This document shows positions 34,188 through 42,607 of a DNA stretch of 64,000 bases, in pieces. The position numbers and the translations under genes are program-made. The stretch spans positions 21,832 to 85,831 of the forward strand of contig JAZLDH010000023.1 of NCBI GenBank assembly GCA_045614605.1, written 5' to 3'. The DNA comes from Onthomorpha sp937906975. Lineage in GTDB: Bacteria > Bacteroidota > Bacteroidia > Bacteroidales > P3. Below the pieces are notes generated by a model. That model did not search any database. It had not been told where the DNA came from and saw only the letters and a program-made list of their open reading frames with translations. Each line of letters begins with the position of its first letter. Within the stretch, counting starts at the first letter, position 1.

Positions 34188-34195
34188 TAATTTTG
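34188..34195 (+). promoter_or_regulatory. Promoter -7 box for the O-antigen-ligase-like gene
   Basis: TAATTTTG, 27 bp before the ATG at 34222. An AAATCAAAGA/TCTTTGATTT inverted repeat lies just upstream (34148-34181). Confidence 0.6.
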
Positions 34196-34221
34196 CAGAG
34201 AAAATACAAACACTTAATGAT

Positions 34222-35463
34222 ATGAAGAGTTTTATTCATAAATCCATTTATCCAATACTATTGTTTGCAGGATTTTCTATTAGTCTTCCCCCACTTTTTA
34301 AAACATTATCTTTGTTTTTGTTGCTACTGGTTTTGGTTTTAAACTATTTTATAAATAAAAATCAAACATATTTTTCTCGAATTCTAAGTCTGAGAAATCC
34401 TTTGCTTTATATAGTTCTGTTTTATTTGCTTTATTGCATAGGAATGTTTTACACTGCTGATTTGAAAGCAGGTTTTGATGATTTGATGATTAAGCTTCCT
34501 TTATTGCTTTTGCCTATTGCAATTTGTTTTCTTCCTCAAAACGCTATCACAAAACATAGATTGTGGAAATTATTCTTGGCTTTCCTAATAGGATTGCTTG
34601 TTATGCAAGTTTATTGCTTAACAAAGGCTTTGTTTAACGCCTTTGCCGATGATGTTTTCTGTATGAAAGAAATTTTATATGTTAATTTAGCAAAGAAATA
34701 TCACCCTACATATTTGTCAATGTTTACAAGCTTTTCTCTATTGTTTTTATATAGAATGCCAAGTAAATACATGGCAAAGTCTTCTAAAAAAACAATGATA
34801 TTAAAACTTGCAATAATGTTGTTGTTGTCGTTGTTTAATGTTCTTTTAAACTCAAGAATTGGAATTATTGCAATGTTCTTAGCCTTTGTTGTGATATTGT
34901 TAAACGAAGTTGCGATAAGAAAAAAAATAGTCAATGCTTTGGCGTATTTATGTGTTAGTGTTGTCTTTGTGATTTCTTTTGTTTATGTTAATGAAATTAG
35001 TAATAGATTTTCTTATGCTGTGGAAGAGGTGCAAAAACCAGAGGAAAAAGACGGGAAAGTATTAGCTTCTGGACATTTAAGAGGGTTCATTTTTGGAAAT
35101 ATTGTTGAACTTATAGAGCGAAATCCTATTTTTGGAGCAGGAACAGGAGATGTGAGAAGTGAAATGGAGGATTTTTATTTGGAAAAGGGTGTTAAATTTA
35201 GGTCTTACCTTAATCCTCATAATCAATTTATACAAACAGTAGTTGCAATAGGGTTGATAGGAGGGTTGTGCTTTATTGTGATGTTGTTTGTCTTTTCTTT
35301 GCCGTTTTGGAATAAGGAAGGATTGATATTTCTTTTTTCAATAGGAATGTTATGTGTGTATATGATGACAGAGTCCATAATAGAGCGTCAGCAGGGTGTG
35401 CATTTTGTAGCGTTTTTCTTAATTTGGCTGAGCGGATTTAAGACAATAAAAAAAGAGGTGTAA
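34222..35463 (+). CDS. O-antigen ligase family membrane protein
   Basis: A 413-residue membrane protein with about ten helices. Wzy_C/WaaL family marks: NSRIGIIAMFLAFVVILL in mid-protein and the signature PHNQFIQTVVAIGLIGG late, after a large loop of about 100 residues (EEVQKPEEKDGKVLASGHLRG). Such proteins ligate or polymerise lipid-linked glycans at the periplasmic face; in T9SS bacteria they can modify A-LPS. Its terminator overlaps the stop codon. Confidence 0.85.
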   Translation: MKSFIHKSIYPILLFAGFSISLPPLFKTLSLFLLLLVLVLNYFINKNQTYFSRILSLRNPLLYIVLFYLLYCIGMFYTADLKAGFDDLMIKLPLLLLPIAICFLPQNAITKHRLWKLFLAFLIGLLVMQVYCLTKALFNAFADDVFCMKEILYVNLAKKYHPTYLSMFTSFSLLFLYRMPSKYMAKSSKKTMILKLAIMLLLSLFNVLLNSRIGIIAMFLAFVVILLNEVAIRKKIVNALAYLCVSVVFVISFVYVNEISNRFSYAVEEVQKPEEKDGKVLASGHLRGFIFGNIVELIERNPIFGAGTGDVRSEMEDFYLEKGVKFRSYLNPHNQFIQTVVAIGLIGGLCFIVMLFVFSLPFWNKEGLIFLFSIGMLCVYMMTESIIERQQGVHFVAFFLIWLSGFKTIKKEV

Positions 35464-35482
35464 GTCTTACACCTCTTTTTTT
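35447..35482 (+). terminator. Terminator overlapping the O-antigen-ligase-like stop
   Basis: AAAAAAGAGGTGTAAG pairs with CTTACACCTCTTTTTT around a single T. The TAA stop is inside the stem. Confidence 0.9.
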
Positions 35483-35497
35483 ATGATTTATTAAAAA

Positions 35498-35905
35498 TTA
35501 ATCTTCATCTTCTTCCTCATCTTCGTCATCGTCATCTGCCACATCGCCAACATCTGAATAATCTCCATGAACTAAAACGAATTTGTCTTGACCTACTTTT
35601 TCATCTTCGTCTTCTTCTGCGTGAGCACTAACTATTTCGTCGTCATTTTTCGATGTGCCTAAAATTTCTTTGTCAAATTCTTCTTCCGAGAACTTAGAAT
35701 CTATTACAACATCGACCTTTACCATGTAAATAGCATCACTTGTTTCCAAAGGAACAACATATAATGCAGAGCCATCAGGTTTAGTTATTTTTTGAGCGTA
35801 ATCAGCATAGCCATCTCCGTACTTTTCTTCAAACAAGTCAATGGCTTCTTGTGGTAAGTTTTGATAACTGATTATTGAACGTTTCTTTTGTATCTCTTTT
35901 TTCAT
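35498..35905 (-). CDS. Hypothetical protein with polyacidic tail
   Basis: A 135-residue protein with a compact basic-to-neutral N-terminal part (about 1-85: LPQEAIDLFEEKYGDGYADY, YVVPLETSDAIYMVKVDVV) and a C-terminal half dominated by Asp and Glu, ending in 15 acidic residues nearly without break. No signal peptide. Such tails often bind basic proteins or metals; function unknown. The convergent neighbour's terminator separates the two genes. Confidence 0.65.
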   Translation of the reverse strand: MKKEIQKKRSIISYQNLPQEAIDLFEEKYGDGYADYAQKITKPDGSALYVVPLETSDAIYMVKVDVVIDSKFSEEEFDKEILGTSKNDDEIVSAHAEEDEDEKVGQDKFVLVHGDYSDVGDVADDDDEDEEEDED

Positions 35906-36027
35906 ATTTAACTTGTAATTTTTTTTTGCAATATTAAGAATATTGCCTTTAATGCAAAATAAAATTTAAGTTTTTTTTTAAAGACTTTTTGTAATATTTT
36001 GTTTTTCAGAAATATAAAAAAACAATT

Positions 36028-36876
36028 TTATAACATTATTGTGATGCTTCCGTTGAATATTTTTTTGTTTTGCCCTTGTTTTATTAACAATTTATAGAAA
36101 TATGTTCCTTGTTGAATGTTTGCGGCTTCCCAATCATTGTTGTATGGATTTGCTTGATAGATAATTCTTCCGTTTTTGTCGAATATAATCAATTCATTAT
36201 CAGGATAAGATTCTAAATTCTCAATTTTAAATATATCGTTTATGCCATCGTTGTTTGGACTTACGAAGTTTGGTCGCTTAATATTTGGCTCAAATATTTC
36301 TTCTTGTATTTGAGCGATTTCTTCTTCTATTACGGGTGTTTCTTCTATTGGTTTTACTTCTTCAATAGCGGGTTGAGCAGGTGCTGGCTGTGGTGTTGTT
36401 TGAGGTTGTTGAACAATGAGGGTTTCTTGTTTGGTTTGAGGAGTTTGTTCTATTAGAATTGTGGTGTCAATAGGTGTTTGCGTTGTTGTTGTAATTGGTT
36501 TTGTTTGTGATTGTTTTGTAATAGGAGTTTGTTTTTCTAATATTATTTTTGTGGTGTCGAAAATAGTTTCAGAATTTTTAGGAGTATTGGTTTGGGCTTG
36601 TGATATTGTTGTTGGAGTAGTAGGGTTTTCTTGCATATTATCGTAGATTAAATATCCACCTATTGATGCGGCGCCTACGCCACAACTAACCGCTATTACT
36701 TTTAGCGTTGTGGAAAAAGTAGAGCTTGCATTTGTGAGAATGTTTTGGGCATTGTTTGTGATGTTTGTGTTGCTTGGGATTTGATTTAGATTACTTTCTA
36801 TTTTATTCCACAAGCCTTCTGGTGCCTTAACATTGGCATTGCTCATTTTTTCTTTGAATAAATCTTCTATTTTCAT
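36028..36876 (-). CDS. Anti-sigma-like membrane protein with type-B (CHU_C) C-terminal domain
   Basis: A 282-residue protein in three parts. The cytosolic N-terminus (MKIEDLFKEKMSNANVKAPEGLWNKIES) looks like the short anti-sigma segment common in Bacteroidetes. A helix at about 59-79 crosses the inner membrane. A Pro/Thr/Gln-rich linker of about 110 residues follows. The end is a gliding-motility-type T9SS domain: FVSPNNDGINDIFKIENL, LIIFDKNGRIIYQ, W and GTYFYKLLIKQ. It overlaps the stop of the ECF sigma gene by one base (TAATG), so they are co-made. An anti-sigma or sensor role is inferred. Confidence 0.78.
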   Translation of the reverse strand: MKIEDLFKEKMSNANVKAPEGLWNKIESNLNQIPSNTNITNNAQNILTNASSTFSTTLKVIAVSCGVGAASIGGYLIYDNMQENPTTPTTISQAQTNTPKNSETIFDTTKIILEKQTPITKQSQTKPITTTTQTPIDTTILIEQTPQTKQETLIVQQPQTTPQPAPAQPAIEEVKPIEETPVIEEEIAQIQEEIFEPNIKRPNFVSPNNDGINDIFKIENLESYPDNELIIFDKNGRIIYQANPYNNDWEAANIQQGTYFYKLLIKQGQNKKIFNGSITIML

Positions 36877-37424
36877 TACCTACTCCTTTTTTTGTCTAAT
36901 TCTGTTAATAGTTTTTTTAGTTTTACTTTGCTTCTGTGTATAGTTGTTCTTACTTTTTCATCGCTTATATTTAGCATTTCTGCAATTTCCTTTGATTTAT
37001 AATCGTCAATTGCAAATAGATTGAATATTATTCTTTGTTCATCTCCGAGTTGCTCTAAGCAATATTGTAAATCATCATGAGTAAACTTAACATCAGATTC
37101 TATTTCTACGTTTTCAGAATATTCCTCGGTTGTTATTTCAGTTGTTTTGCGTCTTAATTCTTTGTGATATGTGTTTATGCAAGTGTTTATCATTACACGT
37201 CTTGCCCAAGGCTCAAAACTGCCGTAAGAAAGCGTGTCAATGTATTGAAAAATCTTAGTAAAGCCCTCAATAAACATATCTTCTGCTTCCGAAGAACTTA
37301 ATGCGTATCGTTTACATATAGCAAAAAGTTCGTCTTTTTTCAGATTAAATATGTCTTGCTGTGCTTTCTTATCACCAGCCTTACATAATTCGATTAGTTT
37401 GTTTAGTTCTTGTTCTTGTAACAT
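36876..37424 (-). CDS. ECF-type RNA polymerase sigma factor
   Basis: A 182-residue sigma-70 family protein. Region 2 has QQDIFNLKKDELFAICKRYALSSSEAEDMFIEGFTKIFQ and the Trp-containing EPWARRVMINTCINTYH. Region 4 has LPDEQ-like LGDEQRIIFNLFAIDDYKSKEIAEMLNISDEKVRTTIHRSK, a helix-turn-helix. I use the ATG at 37424; an upstream TTG would add seven residues. It is the first gene of the pair with the anti-sigma-like protein, which presumably controls it. Confidence 0.93.
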   Translation of the reverse strand: MLQEQELNKLIELCKAGDKKAQQDIFNLKKDELFAICKRYALSSSEAEDMFIEGFTKIFQYIDTLSYGSFEPWARRVMINTCINTYHKELRRKTTEITTEEYSENVEIESDVKFTHDDLQYCLEQLGDEQRIIFNLFAIDDYKSKEIAEMLNISDEKVRTTIHRSKVKLKKLLTELDKKRSR

Positions 37425-37481
37425 TTCATCTATAAAGACAAGCAAAAGGTGAAAAACGTTACACTTTTGAGGAGAAAAATT

Positions 37482-39785
37482 TTACTCTACAATAAATTTG
37501 CTACTTATTGTTTTGTTTTCTGATTGTAAATCAATGGAATAAAAACCCTTAGGAATATTTAAATAAATCAAAGAATTATTTATTTTTTTCTTTACTTTAT
37601 TTGAAAAAATCAAAGAACCATTTTCGTTGTATATGTTTAGGGTTGCTTCTTTGTCAAAGGCAGGGTGTGAAATGTTGATTACGCCATTTGAAGGGTTAGG
37701 ATAAATTTTTAGCTTTTCATTGTTTTGTAAAACCTCTTTTAGTCCTACAAGATTTTTATCGCCAATTGCCATTATGAAATCGCCTTTTCTTAGTTTTGTT
37801 GTTACGTATCCAGATGAAGAAGAAGGGTAATTTGCCTCTATTCTATACCATGGTTTTGTTGCGTCTTCTCTATAAAATAGCATTAGTGAATCTTTGCTTG
37901 AGTTGCTTGGTAATAAACTATCGTCAAAGTCGATTTCTGCATAGGAAACTTTGAAATAAAATTTTGCTGTAATGTCTGCTTTTTCAAGATTTACGCCTTC
38001 TATTGTCCAATAGTGCTTTTGAGAAAATCTATCTAAGCCTTCTGTTTCGTTTACTGTCTCATCTCCAACCCAATGCAAGGTAGGGCGTATCATTATAGTG
38101 TCTTGACAAGAGTTTACTTGTGCTTTGAAATAGGAGTTTTTGAAATCATAGTTGCCAGGCTCTGAAATAAATTTATAACTGTCGGTTGTAAGGTCAAAAA
38201 ACTCTTCGTCAAGGTCTAAAAATGCAGCAACAGGAGTGAAAGGTAAAGAAATATTATGCTCATTTTCTGTTCCATTATCTATTATCATTATTTGGTGTCT
38301 GTTAAAGGTTGAATCCATAAATGTAATAGGGATTCTGATATTGCTGCAAGGTGAGTTTTTGTCAAATTCTGTGCGAGAGGTTAGTTTTATTTTCGCAGAA
38401 TTTTCTTCAAATTCACAGCTTTTGATTGCGATGTGATGAGTTATTGTATCGAATACGTAATAATTAAAGAAATCTGTTAAATCTATTCCTGAATAAGACG
38501 AAAGGCTATCGCGAAGTGTGTAGGAATCTATGTTGGAATAAGCAAAATCTTGAAGAAGTCTTTGAACGCTAGCGTAAAATATGCTATCACCCATATAGGT
38601 TTTAAGACTCATTGCAATCAATGCACCTTTGTCGTAAACGGTGCTTGAATAGGTGTTTTCACTGCTAACACCGCTTAATGCAAAACGTCCTTCGCTAAAA
38701 GGTAAATCGTGAATTACTGATTCGATTTTGGCTCTAAAATGTTCTTTTGCTACATCTTCTCCAAAAATTGCTTCAAGACTAAGTCTTTCTGTAAAGGTTG
38801 TCCAACCTTCATTTATCCACATATCGCCAGAAGTTGCGCAAGTAATTAAATTTCCAAACCAAGAATGTCCCATTTCGTGTACAATCACAGCTTGAGACTG
38901 TAGGGAATAATCCGCAGCCAAAGTTTGAGCAAGACTAATGTTGTCAATATGCTCCATACTTCCCTTTGGAGTTGTGCAATATCCAACTCTGTTGAATTTA
39001 AATTCGCCAAAACTTTTTTCTAAGCAAACAAATGCTGAATCGATATGACGGAAATTTTCTTCTATTGCTGTGCTATCGCCAGAGAAATAATAGACATTTA
39101 AAGGTATGTTACGATTGTTGGAGATGATTTCTTTTTCTAATTTTGAGAAATTAGCTATTGTCATTCCTACTGAATAGGTTGGAGAATTTTGTTCAAGTCT
39201 CCAATGATATGTTTTACTATCTGCGTTGTCTGTTTGCGAGATTAGATTTCCTGAACATACGGCTTTTACATCGCTGTTTGTGGTAATATAAAAATCAAAC
39301 TTTGCTTTGTCTGTGAAAGAGTCGTTGCACGCAAACCAACTACGGCCATAACAATGAGGAAAATCTTGAAATGCTACTCCAAGTGTGTAGATTATATAAT
39401 TTGAGTAGTGGATTCCGCCCCAATTATAAGGCTCTACGTTTTGTCCTCCTTGATAGTATATTTTGGCTCTTAGAGTGTCAAGACTCAAATCTTGATTGCT
39501 TGGTGTAAACTTAATTTTATTATTTTGATAACTAAAATCTATTGGATTGTCGTTTAGAAAAACAGAATCTACTGTTTGGTTTTTTAAATCAAATTCAATA
39601 AATGATGGATTTTCATCTAAGATTAGAAATGTGATTTCGGTAAATCCTACGTGTCTTCCTGCTTGTAGGTTATTTACATTAAGAGATATATTATAATGTA
39701 ATACATCTATGTTTGGGCTTTGTGCTTTTGTGATATTTAAACACCACAAACACAAAAGAATTGATAAAAAACAGAATTTTTTCAT
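37482..39785 (-). CDS. M1 family metallopeptidase with T9SS sorting domain
   Basis: Secreted zinc peptidase of 767 residues; start at ATG 39785 (MKKFCFLSILLCLWCLNITKAQ, signal peptide). M1 N-terminal beta domain, then zinc site HEMGHSWFGNLITCATSGDMWINEGW (HEXXH and Glu 18 residues later). The usual GxMEN substrate motif reads GSMEH. After the catalytic region come beta domains, and the last 75 residues are a type-A T9SS tail (LKIYPNPSNGVINISH, IPKGFYSIDL). It probably digests peptides at the cell surface. Confidence 0.92.
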   Translation of the reverse strand: MKKFCFLSILLCLWCLNITKAQSPNIDVLHYNISLNVNNLQAGRHVGFTEITFLILDENPSFIEFDLKNQTVDSVFLNDNPIDFSYQNNKIKFTPSNQDLSLDTLRAKIYYQGGQNVEPYNWGGIHYSNYIIYTLGVAFQDFPHCYGRSWFACNDSFTDKAKFDFYITTNSDVKAVCSGNLISQTDNADSKTYHWRLEQNSPTYSVGMTIANFSKLEKEIISNNRNIPLNVYYFSGDSTAIEENFRHIDSAFVCLEKSFGEFKFNRVGYCTTPKGSMEHIDNISLAQTLAADYSLQSQAVIVHEMGHSWFGNLITCATSGDMWINEGWTTFTERLSLEAIFGEDVAKEHFRAKIESVIHDLPFSEGRFALSGVSSENTYSSTVYDKGALIAMSLKTYMGDSIFYASVQRLLQDFAYSNIDSYTLRDSLSSYSGIDLTDFFNYYVFDTITHHIAIKSCEFEENSAKIKLTSRTEFDKNSPCSNIRIPITFMDSTFNRHQIMIIDNGTENEHNISLPFTPVAAFLDLDEEFFDLTTDSYKFISEPGNYDFKNSYFKAQVNSCQDTIMIRPTLHWVGDETVNETEGLDRFSQKHYWTIEGVNLEKADITAKFYFKVSYAEIDFDDSLLPSNSSKDSLMLFYREDATKPWYRIEANYPSSSSGYVTTKLRKGDFIMAIGDKNLVGLKEVLQNNEKLKIYPNPSNGVINISHPAFDKEATLNIYNENGSLIFSNKVKKKINNSLIYLNIPKGFYSIDLQSENKTISSKFIVE

Positions 39786-39800
39786 AAGAATAATTTTTTG

Positions 39801-39808
39801 CAAAGGTA
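39801..39808 (-). promoter_or_regulatory. Promoter -7 box for the M1 peptidase gene
   Basis: Reads TACCTTTG on the minus strand, 16 bp before the ATG at 39785. Confidence 0.55.
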
Positions 39809-39831
39809 GATATAAGAACGTATATATGCAA

Positions 39832-39862
39832 AAAAGCCGACTGTTTTCACAATCGGCTTTCC
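39832..39862 (-). terminator. Terminator of tRNA-Lys
   Basis: AAAGCCGA pairs with TCGGCTTT around a 12-nt loop, 13 bp past the tRNA 3' end. It insulates the M1 peptidase gene. Confidence 0.75.
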
Positions 39863-39874
39863 TTAAACTATCAG

Positions 39875-39947
39875 TGACCAAGCTGGGGCTCGAACCCAGG
39901 ACCCCATCCTTAAAAGGGATGTGCTCTACCGGCTGAGCTACTTGGTC
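39875..39947 (-). tRNA. tRNA-Lys (UUU)
   Basis: On the minus strand: acceptor GACCAAG with CTTGGTC, D arm GCTC..GAGC with AGCCGGTA loop, anticodon stem CATCC/GGATG with loop CTTTTAA (anticodon TTT), T arm CTGGGTTCGAGCCCCAG. Discriminator A; CCA is not encoded. 73 nt. No adjacent tRNA. Confidence 0.97.
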
Positions 39948-40132
39948 ATTCCCCTGATTTGCGAGTGCAAAATTACGACATTTTTTAATACTACCAAATT
40001 TTCTCTAAGAAAAATTTTACATTATTTTTTTAAAGTATTGATTTTTAGAAAAATAAATTTAAATAAAAAAAGCGATTTCTTTAAAATATCGATAAGTTTC
40101 TTGAAAAAAGTCTAAGAAACGAGTTTTTTTAC

Positions 40133-40140
40133 TAATTTTG
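40133..40140 (+). promoter_or_regulatory. Promoter -7 box for smpB
   Basis: TAATTTTG ends only 7 bp before the ATG at 40148, so the mRNA leader would be almost absent. Confidence 0.55.
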
Positions 40141-40147
40141 CAACGTT

Positions 40148-40609
40148 ATGCAGTTAGAAGAAAAGCATCTTATCGATATAAAGAATAGAAAAGCGAATTT
40201 TGAATATTACTTTGTTCAAACATTTAGGGCAGGTATTGTTCTATATGGCACAGAAATAAAATCTATCAGGGAAGGTAAGGTAAACCTTTCCGATTCTTAT
40301 TGTATGTTTAGCAAAGGGGAATTATGGGTTCACGATATGCACATTTCAGAATATCGTTTTGGTTCGTATTATAATCATCAGGTGAAAAGAATCCGCAAGT
40401 TGCTTTTAAAGAAAAACGAATTAAGAAAATTAGAAAATAAGAGCAAGGAGAAGGGTTTTACAATTATTCCTACATTATTATATGTTGATGAAAGAGGATT
40501 TGCAAAACTTGAAATAGCTCTTTGTAAAGGAAAACATTCTTACGATAAACGAGAAACAATCAAATTAAAAGATAATAAAAGAGAGCTTGAAAGGGCTTTA
40601 AAGTATTAA
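40148..40609 (+). CDS. smpB: SsrA-binding protein SmpB
   Basis: Binds tmRNA and brings it to stalled ribosomes. The 153-residue protein has the typical KNRKANFEYYFVQTFRAGIVLYGTEIKSIREGKVNLSDSY, later HDMHISEY and a basic C-terminal tail (KGKHSYDKRETIKLKDNKRE) that mimics codon-anticodon contacts. Monocistronic promoter; next gene starts 16 bp later. No tmRNA gene was seen in the window. Confidence 0.96.
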   Translation: MQLEEKHLIDIKNRKANFEYYFVQTFRAGIVLYGTEIKSIREGKVNLSDSYCMFSKGELWVHDMHISEYRFGSYYNHQVKRIRKLLLKKNELRKLENKSKEKGFTIIPTLLYVDERGFAKLEIALCKGKHSYDKRETIKLKDNKRELERALKY

Positions 40610-40625
40610 ATAAATAATGGTAAAT

Positions 40626-42575
40626 ATGAAAAAACTAGTTTTATTCACCTTTATGTCGTTGTTTACTCTTGTTAGCTTTGCACAAGGGTATATAATAAAT
40701 GGTCAAGTTAAAGGAAGTAAAAATGGTCTTGCGACTTTGAGAACATATTTCAGAGATGGAAATGAACAATTGGATAGTTCAAGAATAGGAGATGATGGAA
40801 AATTTTCTTTTAGAGGTCAAATAAAAGATCCAATACCAGCTTTATTAACTATAAATGGTAAAAAAACATATCGTTTATATCTTTCGCCATCAGATAATGT
40901 AGAGATGGTGTTTGTTCCTCAAGATCCAAAAAAGACAAAGATAAAAGGAACAAAATTAACCGATGAATGGTATTCAATAGTTGCACCACAGAAAAAGGAA
41001 GACTATGAGGTGCATTTATCAAGATTAGAAAACTGGGTTATAAACAATCCTTCCCATATTTTTTCACCAGATATAATTGCTTCTTATCTTGCATACAAGT
41101 GGAATTATTCAGACTTAACCCGCACACTTAATACCTTAAAAGAAGAAGCCTTAAATACATATCACTATAGACATTTAAGAGAAAGAGAAGCCTTGATGAC
41201 ACAACTCAAAATAGGAGGAAAGGCTCCTAATTTCACAATGAAAGATGCACAAAACAAAACTTTCAGATTGACAGACGAAACAAGAAGACACGATTATGTG
41301 CTTTTAGATTTTTGGGCTTCGTGGAGCAAGAGATCAAGAGAACAAAATCCAGAATTAATCAAGATTTACTCAAAATATAACAACAAAGGGTTTGAAATTA
41401 TCAGCGTTTCCTTAGACGAAGACCCTGCAATGTGGGAGAAAGCTATTAGAGAAGATAAATTACCTTGGTTGCAACTTTGTGATTTCAAAAAATGGGAAAC
41501 TTCTTCTGCACAAACCTACATGATAAAAGAAGTTCCAAGCAATGTTTTGATAGACAAAGAAGGAAAAATAGTAGCATTCAACCTATCGACAGAAGAATTA
41601 GCAATTAGATTAAAAGAATTAACAGCTGCATCTGGCTTCACAATCAGCGGAACTATAGATGGAATTGTAGAGGGTAAAATATCCTTAGAATTATTACTTG
41701 AAAACGGAAAGAAAGAAGAAATAAAATCAAAAGTTGTCAATGGACAATTTGAATTTTCTGGCAAGGTAGATAGAACATGTATGGCAATAATTTCACTACC
41801 TTCAAGCATGGGAGAGATTTCCTTCTTTATGAATAACGAAAACATTGAAATCAGTGGAAAATATGAGAACTTAGATAAAATATCTATAAAAGGTTCTTCT
41901 TCAAATGACGAGTTTTTGCAAATAGCCAATAACTGTAATCGCCAAAAGAACCCAATGCAATGTTTAATGAATTATGTTTTAGATAACAAATCAAGTGTTT
42001 ATTCTCCATTCATCGTAACAGCTTACTTAGCACCTTATTTAAAAACCTCAGAATTAAAAGAAATTTATTCAACTCTTGAAGGCGAAGCAAAAAAAATGTA
42101 CCAATACGATTTGCTTGGCAGACATATTTTAGAATTGGATAAAGAAGAACAAGTAGGAGAAAAGATTAGAAACTTCACTCTTGAAAACACAAACTCAGAA
42201 CCTGTATCTATAATGGATATAGCACAAAAAAACAAATACACCCTAATACATTTTTGGGCATCATGGGACAATAAATCTCTAATGCAAATAAAAGATTTAA
42301 GAATGCTTTACAAGAAATTTAGAAAAGACGGATTAGAAATAGTGAGTGTTTCACTTGACGATTCAAAAATGGCATGGAAGAATGCTGTTGCAGTAGAAAA
42401 AATGAATTGGGTTAATCTTTCAGATTTGAAACGTTGGAGTAGCGTAATTGTTAAGCTATTTGATTTGACCTATATCCCACAAAATATACTTATTGATTCA
42501 AAAGGGAACATAGTTGCGAAGAATCTAAATATGGACGAAATACCAGAGAGATTAACTCTTATGTTTGCGAGATAA
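40626..42575 (+). CDS. Tandem thioredoxin-fold exported protein lacking both CXXC sites
   Basis: A 649-residue exported protein (signal peptide MKKLVLFTFMSLFTLVSFAQ). It is an internal duplication: each half has an N-terminal beta domain (DUF4369-like; GYIINGQVKGSKNG and FTISGTIDGIVEGK), a helical linker and a redoxin domain. The second half starts at about residue 340. The catalytic motif WCxxC is lost in both: the sites read FWASWSKRS and FWASWDNKS. The following cis-Pro regions EVPSNVLIDKEGKIVA and YIPQNILIDSKGNIVA are intact. It cannot be a normal disulfide reductase; a binding or chaperone role is inferred. I prefer ATG 40626 over 40617. Confidence 0.85.
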   Translation: MKKLVLFTFMSLFTLVSFAQGYIINGQVKGSKNGLATLRTYFRDGNEQLDSSRIGDDGKFSFRGQIKDPIPALLTINGKKTYRLYLSPSDNVEMVFVPQDPKKTKIKGTKLTDEWYSIVAPQKKEDYEVHLSRLENWVINNPSHIFSPDIIASYLAYKWNYSDLTRTLNTLKEEALNTYHYRHLREREALMTQLKIGGKAPNFTMKDAQNKTFRLTDETRRHDYVLLDFWASWSKRSREQNPELIKIYSKYNNKGFEIISVSLDEDPAMWEKAIREDKLPWLQLCDFKKWETSSAQTYMIKEVPSNVLIDKEGKIVAFNLSTEELAIRLKELTAASGFTISGTIDGIVEGKISLELLLENGKKEEIKSKVVNGQFEFSGKVDRTCMAIISLPSSMGEISFFMNNENIEISGKYENLDKISIKGSSSNDEFLQIANNCNRQKNPMQCLMNYVLDNKSSVYSPFIVTAYLAPYLKTSELKEIYSTLEGEAKKMYQYDLLGRHILELDKEEQVGEKIRNFTLENTNSEPVSIMDIAQKNKYTLIHFWASWDNKSLMQIKDLRMLYKKFRKDGLEIVSVSLDDSKMAWKNAVAVEKMNWVNLSDLKRWSSVIVKLFDLTYIPQNILIDSKGNIVAKNLNMDEIPERLTLMFAR

Positions 42576-42607
42576 AATTTTTTTTAAAATAAAAAGAAAA
42601 TAAAGAT

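Noticed and set aside
40626..42575. Thiol-disulfide oxidoreductase function
   Set aside because: Both CXXC motifs are missing, so a standard redox role is not supported.
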